Below are positions 19,436 to 27,112 of a stretch of 64,000 bases of DNA, piece by piece; positions within the stretch are counted from its first letter, which is position 1; each line of letters begins with the position of its first letter. Under the pieces are notes generated by a model. That model worked only from the letters and a program-made list of their open reading frames with translations. It was not told the origin of the DNA and made no database searches. Origin of the DNA: CBDAUN01 sp965200645 (GTDB taxonomy: Bacteria; Pseudomonadota; Gammaproteobacteria; Arenicellales; JAJDZL01); NCBI GenBank assembly GCA_965200645.1, contig CBDAUN010000002.1:62001-126000 (forward strand), in the 5' to 3' direction. A program made the translations under genes and the position numbers.

Positions 19436-19567
19436 AGATACTTCACCCGCACCAAAGTGCATAATTGTGTTTTGTTTCCGGTGTTCATGCAACTATCTTC
19501 TGGGTGAGGATGGCTTGTAAAGTTAAGTTACCTTTATGCTCAGAATTTAATACAAAAGTGAGTATCT

Positions 19568-19852
19568 TTGAGAAATAAAAGCATATACCTTGCGAAAGAG
19601 AACAGAATTATGACTCAGGTACTGTCCATGGAAGAAGAGACTTTCCAGTTAGGTAAAGAACAAGGTTTACAGCAAGGTTTACAGCAAGGTATAGAGCAAG
19701 GTATAGAGCAAGGGGCAGCAAATGCGACGCAAGCGATAGCAGAAAATATGCTTCGAGGTGGATTTGATGTGTCAAAGATTGTGGAACTTACCGCACTTTC
19801 GACAGACAGGGTGTCTGAGTTGCAACATCAACTCCACGGTATCCAATCTTAA
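19568..19852 (+). pseudogene. Duplicated 3' fragment of the Rpn-family gene
   Basis: The stretch from about 19592 is almost identical, at DNA and protein level, to the last 75 codons of the upstream gene (19203-19425). It contains MTQVLSMEEETFQLG, a Gly-Gln repeat and the terminal LRGGFDVSKIVELTALS segment. The nuclease core is absent. The 12-base repeat (GGTATAGAACAA type) is present five times here against three in the parent. An open frame of 94 codons exists from a TTG at 19568, or 81 codons from ATG 19610, so a short peptide could be made. The simplest reading is a recent partial tandem duplication. Confidence 0.75.
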
Positions 19853-20135
19853 CGGTACTGGATTTGCCAGTATAAATGTCGTCATTCCTTATTTGATTTG
19901 GTATCCCGGGGTCAGTTAAATGGATCCGGTCATTATGGCTGACCGTTGGATCGAATTTGATTTTTAGACTCCCTTTCAATTCATTTGTCGACTTGTCAAT
20001 TTATAGCAATTCGAAAGACTAAAGCGTTAGAACCCAACCATAAACTATCGATAGAAGCGTCATTCCCAATGAGGCTTAAGGTCGGCTTCAAGAAAGGTGG
20101 AAAGTAACGACTGGTCATCGTCTGCAGTTGTAAAA

Positions 20136-20222
20136 AGGATGGTCGGCCACGGATGTGACAAATCGCAGATTGCCAAATTGACCGGACTTAAGTCGCAGGC
20201 GTTGTCCGAATTGCAGAAATAG
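20136..20222 (+). pseudogene. Older, diverged third copy of the Rpn C-terminus
   Basis: This frame reads RMVGHGCDKSQIAKLTGLKS and ends ALSELQK-stop. It aligns residue for residue with NMLRGGFDVSKIVELTELST...AELQHKL of the upstream gene. No upstream coding sequence is attached. It appears to be a more ancient remnant of the same kind of gene, suggesting repeated local turnover of Rpn genes here. Confidence 0.55.
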
Positions 20223-20227
20223 TGAAC

Positions 20228-20574
20228 CTAAGCGAAATTGCTGAAACACTAAGTTTTCCTTGTTCACTGTCTTTCAACAAACCGAAATAGACAAGCCTCA
20301 TTCGCCCGACAGTTCGCTGATTGGAGCTAATTTAGCCCCGCTAAAGGTGTTTTAGCTTGGCCGTCAATTCCGTGGTTGTGGGTACACAAAACACAATACA
20401 TAATTAGGTCGAATGTTGCAAATTAGTGTCACCGCGAGCCAATTAGAAGTTTCTTGGCTCACAACTTAATGCCAATTTTTCAATCGCAATTCACCTGCAT
20501 TTCGCATACAGTTTTCCCCTAGATTGTGTAGAATTTACATAGTGATAGGTTGTAAGTTGATGAGTATTATTTAA
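20228..20574. other. Intergenic region upstream of xseB
   Basis: No gene seen. It contains two small inverted repeats: TTTAGC-CCC-GCTAAA (about 20334-20348) and GAGCCAA-11 bases-TTGGCTC (20436-20460). It presumably carries the xseB-ispA-dxs promoter. Confidence 0.4.
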
Positions 20575-20826
20575 ATGACAGATTCAAGCCAGGAATCCAA
20601 ACGTGCGTTCGAAGAGGCTCTTGAGGAACTCGAGGAAATTGCCAAACGAATGGAAGAAGGTAAGCAAACCTTGGAACAATCGCTTATGGATTTTGAAAGG
20701 GGAATGAATGTTTCCCGCGAATGTCAAAAACAGCTTCAACAGGCTGAACAGCGTGTTCTGGAATTGACCAAGAAGAGCGACTCCCACGAATTACAAGTAT
20801 TCGAAACGGATACCTCGGAAACATAA
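20575..20826 (+). CDS. xseB: Exodeoxyribonuclease VII small subunit
   Basis: An 83-residue XseB protein. Several copies bind XseA to form the cytoplasmic exonuclease VII that degrades single-stranded DNA. It shows the family core FEEALEELEEIAKRMEEGKQ followed by LEQSLMDFERG and a helical CQKQLQQAEQRV, giving two antiparallel helices. The xseB-ispA-dxs order is a standard proteobacterial arrangement. The stop codon lies inside the first copy of a 30-base repeat that is found again at the start of ispA. Confidence 0.93.
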   Translation: MTDSSQESKRAFEEALEELEEIAKRMEEGKQTLEQSLMDFERGMNVSRECQKQLQQAEQRVLELTKKSDSHELQVFETDTSET

Positions 20827-20911
20827 ATTTGCAGAACAGTTGGGTAATGGTTTACTATTACCAACAATAACATAAGATATCTCGGAAACATAAATTTGCG
20901 GAACAGCTGGG
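20815..20911 (+). repeat. Near-perfect 30-base direct repeat, tandem duplication at the xseB/ispA junction
   Basis: The sequence TCGGAAACATAAATTTGC followed by (A/G)GAACAG(T/C)TGGG occurs at 20815-20844 and again at 20882-20911. The first copy holds the end of xseB and its stop; the second holds the start of ispA. The unit is about 67 bases. A local tandem duplication apparently separated two genes that previously abutted or overlapped; the first copy retains a dead ispA-like start (TTG, 12 codons, stop). Confidence 0.75.
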
Positions 20912-21705
20912 ATAAATACATAGAACGCGCCAACCAAGCAATCGACAACTTACTGCCGCAGGCAGATGTTCCGCCAGAACGTTTGCACGAAGCGATACGT
21001 TATTCGACCATGAATGGCGGTAAACGGATCAGGGCAACTCTTGTTTATCTGACTGGCGAAGTTTTTGGTGCCCAGCTAGCACACCTAGACGCCCCTGCTA
21101 CCACGATCGAACTTATTCACGCATCAACCTTGGTGCACGATGACCTGCCGGCAATGGATGATGATGACATGCGCCGAGGTCTTCCATCTTGTCATATACA
21201 GTATGATGAAGCGACTGCTATTTTGGTTGGAGTGGGACTACAATATCTTGCCTTTAAAGTACTCGCGGATGAAGCCAACGGAATAGCAGCATCCTGTAGA
21301 TCAAAAATGGTTTTCGTTCTTGCCGAAGCTGCTGGAACCGTAGGAATGGTGGGTGGTCAGGCCATGGATATCGCGATGGCTGCAGGTAATGATACAAACT
21401 ACGGCTTAGGCACCATGCACCTGCTTAAGACTGGAATGTTGATTAACGCTTCGGTGCTGTTGGGTGCCATTGCAAGCAATAAAGCAGATGCAGAGTCATT
21501 GCATCATTTAGATGAATTCGGCAGAAACATTGGTCTGGCATTTCAAACAGCAGATGACATGCTGGATGATGAAAACCCAGAATTCAGCAACAGAACTAGA
21601 GCTCTAAAGCTGCGTGACAATGCCTTTGTGGCACTCGACAAATTGAGTCAAGACACATCAAGTTTACGGCGGCTAACGGATTTCATAGTTAATCGGACAC
21701 ACTAG
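20896..21705 (+). CDS. ispA: Polyprenyl synthetase (farnesyl/geranyl diphosphate synthase type), shortened
   Basis: A 269-residue trans-prenyltransferase of the IspA family, which condenses isopentenyl diphosphate with allylic diphosphates. Conserved: GGKRIRATLVY, the first Asp-rich motif with HASTLVHDDLPAMDDDDMRRG, CHIQYDEATAIL, LLKTGMLI and the second Asp-rich FQTADDMLD. Two oddities stand out. The usual GDALQ is GVGLQ. The segment that normally follows the second Asp motif (GDTxxLGKxxGxDxxxxKxTYPxLLG, about 28 residues) is missing, so the protein jumps from DDMLD to the last helices. The family is normally about 295-300 residues. Start is TTG. It may be catalytically altered or weak. Confidence 0.85.
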   Translation: MRNSWDKYIERANQAIDNLLPQADVPPERLHEAIRYSTMNGGKRIRATLVYLTGEVFGAQLAHLDAPATTIELIHASTLVHDDLPAMDDDDMRRGLPSCHIQYDEATAILVGVGLQYLAFKVLADEANGIAASCRSKMVFVLAEAAGTVGMVGGQAMDIAMAAGNDTNYGLGTMHLLKTGMLINASVLLGAIASNKADAESLHHLDEFGRNIGLAFQTADDMLDDENPEFSNRTRALKLRDNAFVALDKLSQDTSSLRRLTDFIVNRTH

Positions 21706-21726
21706 CAATGATGATGGAGTCTAACA

Positions 21727-23604
21727 ATGAATAACCCTACCCATTCAAATCATGGTATTGATTCTGACCGCTATCCGCTACTCTCAAAGATTGATAAACC
21801 GCATCAACTGAGAGAAATACCGCGTAGCCAAATCGAAAATGTCGCAACAGAGTTGCGCGAATTTTTGATAGAAGTCATTTCAAAAACAGGTGGCCACTTG
21901 GCTGCCGGACTGGGTACAGTCGAACTCACTGTCGCTTTGCACTATGTGTTTAACACACCGGATGATCGACTTGTCTGGGACATTGGCCATCAGGCGTACC
22001 CGCATAAAATTCTGACGGGTCGTCGCGATTTACTACATACCATTCGTCAACCAGGCGGCTTAAGCGGATTTTTGTCGAGAGAAGAAAGCGATTACGATAC
22101 ATTCGGCGCCGGACATTCAAGCACTTCACTATCAGCCGCGCTGGGCATGTCGGTAGCACAAAGAGCACAAGGGTCGAACGCAAAGGTGGTCGCGATTATT
22201 GGAGATGGTGCGATGACTGCAGGTCTGGCTTACGAAGCACTCAACAATGCAGGCGATTCTTCTGCGGATCTTCTCGTCATCCTCAATGACAATGAAATGT
22301 CAATTTCTCCGAATGTCGGTGCAATGCATAATTACCTAGCAAGACTACTGTCGGGTAAGGCATTTACCACTATGAGGGAAAGCAGCAAGGTTGTATTGAG
22401 TACCCTACCACCCGTGAAATCTCTGACGGAACGATTTGAGGCTCACGCCAAGGGCATGTTGCTGCCCAGCACCTGGTTTGAAGAGCTAGGTTTTTATTAC
22501 ATTGGACCCATAGATGGTCATAATGTTTCAGTGCTAATTTCGACTCTGGAAAACATGAAAGGCTTGAGCGGACCCAGATTTCTTCATATTGTGACCCAGA
22601 AGGGAAAGGGTTATGAATCCGCCGAAGCGGACCCGCTAGTGTATCACGGGGTTTCCCCATTTGATGTCAGCACCGGAAAATTGGAAAAGAAGGCAGGCAG
22701 TCTCACATACACCAATGTGTTTGGCAAATGGCTTTGTGATATGGCCGCAAAGGATGACCGCCTGATCGGAATTACCCCGGCCATGCGTGAAGGTTCGGGT
22801 TTGGTACGGTTCGAACAGGAATTTCCTGATCGCTATTTTGATGTCGGAATTGCCGAACAGCATTCGGTTACCTTTGCAGCAGGTCTTGCCTGCGAGGGCA
22901 TGAAACCGGTCGTAGCGATTTATTCTACATTCCTGCAACGAGCGTATGACCAAGTCATCCACGACGTCAGCGTACAAAACTTAGACGTTATGTTTGCTAT
23001 TGATAGGGCAGGATATGTAGGCGCAGATGGTGCCACTCACGCAGGTGCCTATGATTATTCTTATTTGCGCTGCATCCCGCACATGATCGTGATGGCTCCC
23101 AGCGATGAATGGGAATGTAGAAATATGCTATATACCGCCTACCTGCATGATGGTCCCACTGCTGTTCGGTATCCTCGAGGAAGCGGGCCAGGTAGCGAAA
23201 TTGAAGAACAAATGCACCAATTTGAAATCGGTAAGGGTGTCACCACCCGCAAAGGTTCCAAAGTAGCGATATTGTCGTTTGGGTCTATGCTGGCACAGGC
23301 AATGCTTGCCGGAGAACAACTTGACGCAACGGTTGTCAATATGCGCTTTATCAAACCTGTTGATGAAACCTTGATCAAGGACATCGCTAAAACCCATAGA
23401 TTAATAGTGACGATTGAGGAAAATGTTATTGCGGGTGGCGCTGGTTCGGCGGTTAATGAAGTACTTGCAGACATCAAGAACGCTCCGCAGGTTATTAATC
23501 TTGGTCTACCTGACAGGCACCTAAAGCATGGCAAGCCGGACGTAGTCTTGGCTGAGTGTGGACTAGACAGCGAATCTATTGTAAAGCGTGTAAAATCTGC
23601 ATAA
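21727..23604 (+). CDS. dxs: 1-deoxy-D-xylulose-5-phosphate synthase
   Basis: A 625-residue TPP enzyme that joins pyruvate and glyceraldehyde 3-phosphate in the first step of the MEP isoprenoid pathway. The N-terminal TPP domain has WDIGHQAYPHKILTGR and GDGAMTAGLAYEALNNAG with a later NDNEMSISPNVGA; the pyrimidine domain has the catalytic Glu in FDVGIAEQHSVTFAAG; and a transketolase C-terminal domain follows. Length is typical. GGAG lies seven bases upstream of the ATG. It sits 21 bases after ispA, in the usual xseB-ispA-dxs order, so precursor supply and prenyl elongation are co-encoded. Confidence 0.97.
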   Translation: MNNPTHSNHGIDSDRYPLLSKIDKPHQLREIPRSQIENVATELREFLIEVISKTGGHLAAGLGTVELTVALHYVFNTPDDRLVWDIGHQAYPHKILTGRRDLLHTIRQPGGLSGFLSREESDYDTFGAGHSSTSLSAALGMSVAQRAQGSNAKVVAIIGDGAMTAGLAYEALNNAGDSSADLLVILNDNEMSISPNVGAMHNYLARLLSGKAFTTMRESSKVVLSTLPPVKSLTERFEAHAKGMLLPSTWFEELGFYYIGPIDGHNVSVLISTLENMKGLSGPRFLHIVTQKGKGYESAEADPLVYHGVSPFDVSTGKLEKKAGSLTYTNVFGKWLCDMAAKDDRLIGITPAMREGSGLVRFEQEFPDRYFDVGIAEQHSVTFAAGLACEGMKPVVAIYSTFLQRAYDQVIHDVSVQNLDVMFAIDRAGYVGADGATHAGAYDYSYLRCIPHMIVMAPSDEWECRNMLYTAYLHDGPTAVRYPRGSGPGSEIEEQMHQFEIGKGVTTRKGSKVAILSFGSMLAQAMLAGEQLDATVVNMRFIKPVDETLIKDIAKTHRLIVTIEENVIAGGAGSAVNEVLADIKNAPQVINLGLPDRHLKHGKPDVVLAECGLDSESIVKRVKSA

Positions 23605-23636
23605 GTTTCACCCAAACGTAGAACATCCAGAAAGGT

Positions 23637-24491
23637 ATGAACTTTCCAAAATTAATTCCGGTTCCCATTGATTCATCGGAACCGGTCATTCCGGATATTC
23701 AAGCGAAGCCGGACACCAGAAGACTTGCTATTGATCAAGTCGGCATTCGTTCGATTCGCCACCCGGTGAAGGTACGCGACCGTAACAACGGCGATCAATA
23801 TACGATTGCAATGTTCAACATGTACGTTGGGTTGCCGCACAACTTCAAGGGCACGCACATGTCTCGATTCGTCGAGGTTTTGAACAGTCACGAAAATGTG
23901 ATTTCCGTGCAGTCCTTTAAAGAGATCGTAAAGGAAGTAGCAGACAAGCTTGATTCCAGTACCAGTCGAATTGAGATGACCTTTCCCTACTTCATGGAAA
24001 AATCTGCACCGGTTACTGGAGTCAAAAGTGTTGTTGATTATGAAGCGACACTGTTTGGAGAGTTAATGCCTGACGGGCAGACGCAAATTACTACCCGAAT
24101 TGTTGTACCCGTTACCAGTCTTTGTCCGTGCTCGAAGGAGATCTCAGACTATGGCGCACATAATCAGCGATCCCATGTGACGGTGACGGTACTGACCGAC
24201 ACATTTGTTTGGATGGAAGAACTGATCGAACTAGCCGAAGCCAATGCGAGTTCTCAACTTTACGGATTATTGAAGCGCCCTGATGAAAAGTTTGTAACTG
24301 AGCAGGCGTACGATAACCCCAAGTTTGTGGAAGACATTGTCAGGGATGTTGCTGGTGAATTGAATGACGATGATCGGGTTTTAGCCTACACCGTAGAGTC
24401 TGAGAACTTTGAATCCATTCATAATCACTCTGCGTACGCTCGGATTTCAAAGTCTAAGGATCCCAACTTCCGGCTAAAAGTCGTCGAATAG
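23637..24491 (+). CDS. folE2: GTP cyclohydrolase FolE2 (type IB)
   Basis: A 284-residue type IB GTP cyclohydrolase that opens GTP to 7,8-dihydroneopterin triphosphate for folate or modified tRNA bases. Family marks are VGIRSIRHPVKVRD, MYVGLPHNFKGTHMSRFVE, the metal/active-site cysteine segment VTSLCPCSKEISDYGAHNQR, and the C-terminal NFESIHNHSAYARI. FolE2 accepts several metals and in some bacteria replaces zinc-dependent FolE. It follows dxs by 32 bases on the same strand and may share its transcript. Confidence 0.95.
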   Translation: MNFPKLIPVPIDSSEPVIPDIQAKPDTRRLAIDQVGIRSIRHPVKVRDRNNGDQYTIAMFNMYVGLPHNFKGTHMSRFVEVLNSHENVISVQSFKEIVKEVADKLDSSTSRIEMTFPYFMEKSAPVTGVKSVVDYEATLFGELMPDGQTQITTRIVVPVTSLCPCSKEISDYGAHNQRSHVTVTVLTDTFVWMEELIELAEANASSQLYGLLKRPDEKFVTEQAYDNPKFVEDIVRDVAGELNDDDRVLAYTVESENFESIHNHSAYARISKSKDPNFRLKVVE

Positions 24492-24541
24492 GGTAGGTCT
24501 CGCGAGATTCAAATCAGTACAGCGCAAATGACCATTCGTTC

Positions 24542-25033
24542 GTGAATGCTCGTATTTGTTCAGCCCTAAAACAGTCCATTGAAGATAATCGTCCCGAATC
24601 GGTACTGATTCTCTCCCCCAGCGTTCCTGAATGCATCACTGATTACGCGACAGCTAATCCGCAGGTAGTAGTTGAACATATCGTTTTAGAGAGTCTTGAC
24701 CATACGCTTGGTCAATTAAAGCGGTATGATTTCGCATTTATAGCGGAAACACTGGAGAAACTTGAACGAGCACAGGCATTGCATTTAATTTCACGCTTGC
24801 GAGACTTACATGTAAAGTTATTGTGGGTACTGTTGCCGGAAAATGCATCGTCGGATAATTTTCAACACAAAGATGCTATTGCACAAGGCTTGCGTCGAGT
24901 TGAATCAAAGGGAGGAATTAATATGGAAAACCGTCTCTACGAATTTAGCCTGCAATTCTACAAACCGGTACCGCAGTGGTTGAATTCAGAAAATTGGGCC
25001 AATCCGCAGGAATGGAACAAACGTCGCTGGTAA
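24542..25033 (+). CDS. DUF6231-type conserved hypothetical protein
   Basis: A 163-residue protein with no enzyme motif I can name. It has a Rossmann-like start (ESVLILSPS), a middle YDFAFIAETLEKLERAQALHLISRLRDL segment resembling the acceptor part of methyltransferase-like folds, and ends in a basic/aromatic WANPQEWNKRRW tail. These features fit the DUF6231 family, which in gammaproteobacteria is often near folE2. No signal peptide or membrane segment. GTG start at 24542 between folE2 and proS on the same strand. Function unknown. Confidence 0.75.
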   Translation: MNARICSALKQSIEDNRPESVLILSPSVPECITDYATANPQVVVEHIVLESLDHTLGQLKRYDFAFIAETLEKLERAQALHLISRLRDLHVKLLWVLLPENASSDNFQHKDAIAQGLRRVESKGGINMENRLYEFSLQFYKPVPQWLNSENWANPQEWNKRRW

Positions 25034-25067
25034 ATGAATAATTTCAATAACTTACTCTCGATAGGAC

Positions 25068-26780
25068 ATGAAAACCTCCAGTTACTTACTTGCTACTGCT
25101 AAAGAAACTCCAGCTGGAGTGGAAATTGTCAGTCATCGCCTGATGCTTCGTGCCGGTATGATTCGTCAGCTCGCCGCAGGGATTTACAGTTGGCTGCCAA
25201 CTGGGCTGCGAGTGCTTGGCAAGGTGGAAAATATTGTTCGCGAACAAATGAACCTATCCGGTGCACAGGAAGTTTTAATGCCGAGCGTTCAGCCTGGCGA
25301 CATTTGGAAAGAGTCGGGCCGCTGGGATCATTTTGGTCCCGAACTGCTGCGATTTAAGGATCGCCACGATCGAGACTTTTGTCTCGGCCCAACCCACGAA
25401 GAAGTCATTACTACACTAATTAACAATGAAGTTCGAAGCTATCGGCAACTACCAGCAAACTTTTATCAAATTCAATGGAAGTTCCGAGATGAGGTACGTC
25501 CGCGATTTGGCGTGATGCGCTGTCGAGAATTCCTGATGAAGGATGCCTACTCGTTTGATGTCGACCGGGCAGGAATGGAACAGTCCTACAAAATAATGTA
25601 TGAGACATATGAAAAGATCTTTACCCGTCTCGGTTTAGATTTCGTCGCAGTTGAAGCCGACTCCGGAGCAATCGGCGGCAGTATCTCTCATGAATTTCAC
25701 GTCATAGCAGATTCAGGTGAAGATGGAATTGGAGTGAATGAGGAAGTTGGATTTGCTTCCAATGTAGAACTAATTGATCTTTCAGCACCGTCAACACCTC
25801 GATTACAACCGAGCGAGGAAATACGTCTTGTTGAGACCAGGGGCGTTAGTACCATTGCGCAGTTGTGCGATTCTATGTCCGTATCACCGGACAAAACCAT
25901 AAAGACTTTGTTGGTTCGTGGCAATGAAGCGCCGATTGCATTGATAATTCGAGGTGACCACGAACTCAACGTACTTAAGGCTGAAAAAATTCCTGATGTT
26001 GTCGTGCCATTTCAGATGGAGACGGCCCAATCCATCACCGATTTTATAGGTGCAGAACCCGGTTCCATAGGACCTGTCAATTTGAACTTGAAGGTCTACG
26101 CGGACTACGATGCCATGCAAATGTCAGACTTCATCTGTGGTGCAAATCAAAATGACAAGCACTTTGCTGGCGTCAACTGGGGTCGAGATTGCCCAGAACC
26201 AATAGCCATGGACTTGCGTAAGGCTGCTGACGGGGACCCGTGTCCCGGCAATCCCAACCAAAAGATAAATGTAAAGCGAGGAATTGAAGTTGGACATGTT
26301 TTTCAGCTTGGTACCAAGTACAGCGAAGCGTTCAGTGCCTCTTTTTTGGATTCCAGCGGCAATAACCAAATATTTTGGATGGGCTGTTATGGAGTGGGGG
26401 TTTCCAGAATTGTTGCAGCAGCGATTGAGCAAAACCATGATGAATCTGGCATAGTCTGGCCGGAACAGATTGCACCCTTTTCAATCAGCATTATTCCAAT
26501 CAATTACCACCAATCGGAACAGGTAAGAGAAACTTCGGACAAACTTTATTCTGATCTGTCTTTTCTTGGAGTGGAAGTGTTACTGGATGACCGTGATGAA
26601 CGACCAGGGGTTAAGTTTGCGGAGTCAGAATTGATTGGAGTTCCACATCGACTGGTAGTATCTGAGCGAGGTATCGCAAATCGTACGGTTGAATACAAAC
26701 ACCGGACAAACAATTCAGTCGAACATCTTCAACTCAGCGAAGTTCTTGACGAAGTTACCAGTCGAGTTGAGACTAGCTGA
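25068..26780 (+). CDS. proS: Prolyl-tRNA synthetase (bacterial type)
   Basis: A 570-residue class II aminoacyl-tRNA synthetase charging tRNA-Pro. Motif 1 region RAGMIRQLAAGIYSWLPTGLRVL, the LGPTHEEVIT loop, motif 2 FRDEVRPRFGVMRCREFLMKD and motif 3 GCYGVGVSRIVAA are all present. An editing (YbaK-like INS) domain lies between motifs 2 and 3, at about residues 225-390, as in the E. coli type. A C-terminal anticodon-binding domain ends the protein. Length is normal. Convergent with the acylphosphatase gene five bases away. Confidence 0.97.
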   Translation: MKTSSYLLATAKETPAGVEIVSHRLMLRAGMIRQLAAGIYSWLPTGLRVLGKVENIVREQMNLSGAQEVLMPSVQPGDIWKESGRWDHFGPELLRFKDRHDRDFCLGPTHEEVITTLINNEVRSYRQLPANFYQIQWKFRDEVRPRFGVMRCREFLMKDAYSFDVDRAGMEQSYKIMYETYEKIFTRLGLDFVAVEADSGAIGGSISHEFHVIADSGEDGIGVNEEVGFASNVELIDLSAPSTPRLQPSEEIRLVETRGVSTIAQLCDSMSVSPDKTIKTLLVRGNEAPIALIIRGDHELNVLKAEKIPDVVVPFQMETAQSITDFIGAEPGSIGPVNLNLKVYADYDAMQMSDFICGANQNDKHFAGVNWGRDCPEPIAMDLRKAADGDPCPGNPNQKINVKRGIEVGHVFQLGTKYSEAFSASFLDSSGNNQIFWMGCYGVGVSRIVAAAIEQNHDESGIVWPEQIAPFSISIIPINYHQSEQVRETSDKLYSDLSFLGVEVLLDDRDERPGVKFAESELIGVPHRLVVSERGIANRTVEYKHRTNNSVEHLQLSEVLDEVTSRVETS

Positions 26781-26785
26781 GTAAT

Positions 26786-27055
26786 CTATCTGACTCGAAA
26801 GTCGCCGGGTGGTGACTCAGTGAGGTGGTAACTTGTGACTGATGTCACATTCGACATTGGCGAGCCAATCCACAGCCATTTTTCGAGAGTATTGATTTGC
26901 TCCGCATTTCCCCACGCACACACCTCGACGGAACCATCCGTAAGATTTCTGACCCATCCAGTCACCCCAATTTCATTGGCTTGCTCTTCCGTGCAGACGC
27001 GAAACCAAACGCCTTGAACTAATCCGAAAACAATAAATTTACGAGACTCAGGCAT
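26786..27055 (-). CDS. Acylphosphatase
   Basis: An 89-residue small cytoplasmic enzyme hydrolysing carboxyl-phosphate bonds. The active-site signature GLVQGVWFR contains the catalytic Arg, and GWVRNLTDGSVEV contains the catalytic Asn; both are intact and at the expected spacing. Size fits the family. It lies just upstream, on the minus strand, of the proS 3' end and just downstream of slt (57 bases), possibly as part of the slt transcript. Confidence 0.93.
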   Translation of the reverse strand: MPESRKFIVFGLVQGVWFRVCTEEQANEIGVTGWVRNLTDGSVEVCAWGNAEQINTLEKWLWIGSPMSNVTSVTSYHLTESPPGDFRVR

Positions 27056-27112
27056 TTCTCATTGGCCTGTTGCAGGTGCAACAATTTTGTGTTGGTGTCG
27101 GCAAATGATGAA

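Noticed and set aside
19868..19960. Sequence resembling dispersed intergenic repeats (GTCATTCC... GGTCA-TTATGGC-TGACC)
   Set aside because: Only short, imperfect palindromes; without other genome copies it cannot be called a repeat family.
23139..23615. 158-codon open frame antisense to dxs
   Set aside because: Shadow of the dxs coding frame, with Ser/Thr-rich unstructured composition.
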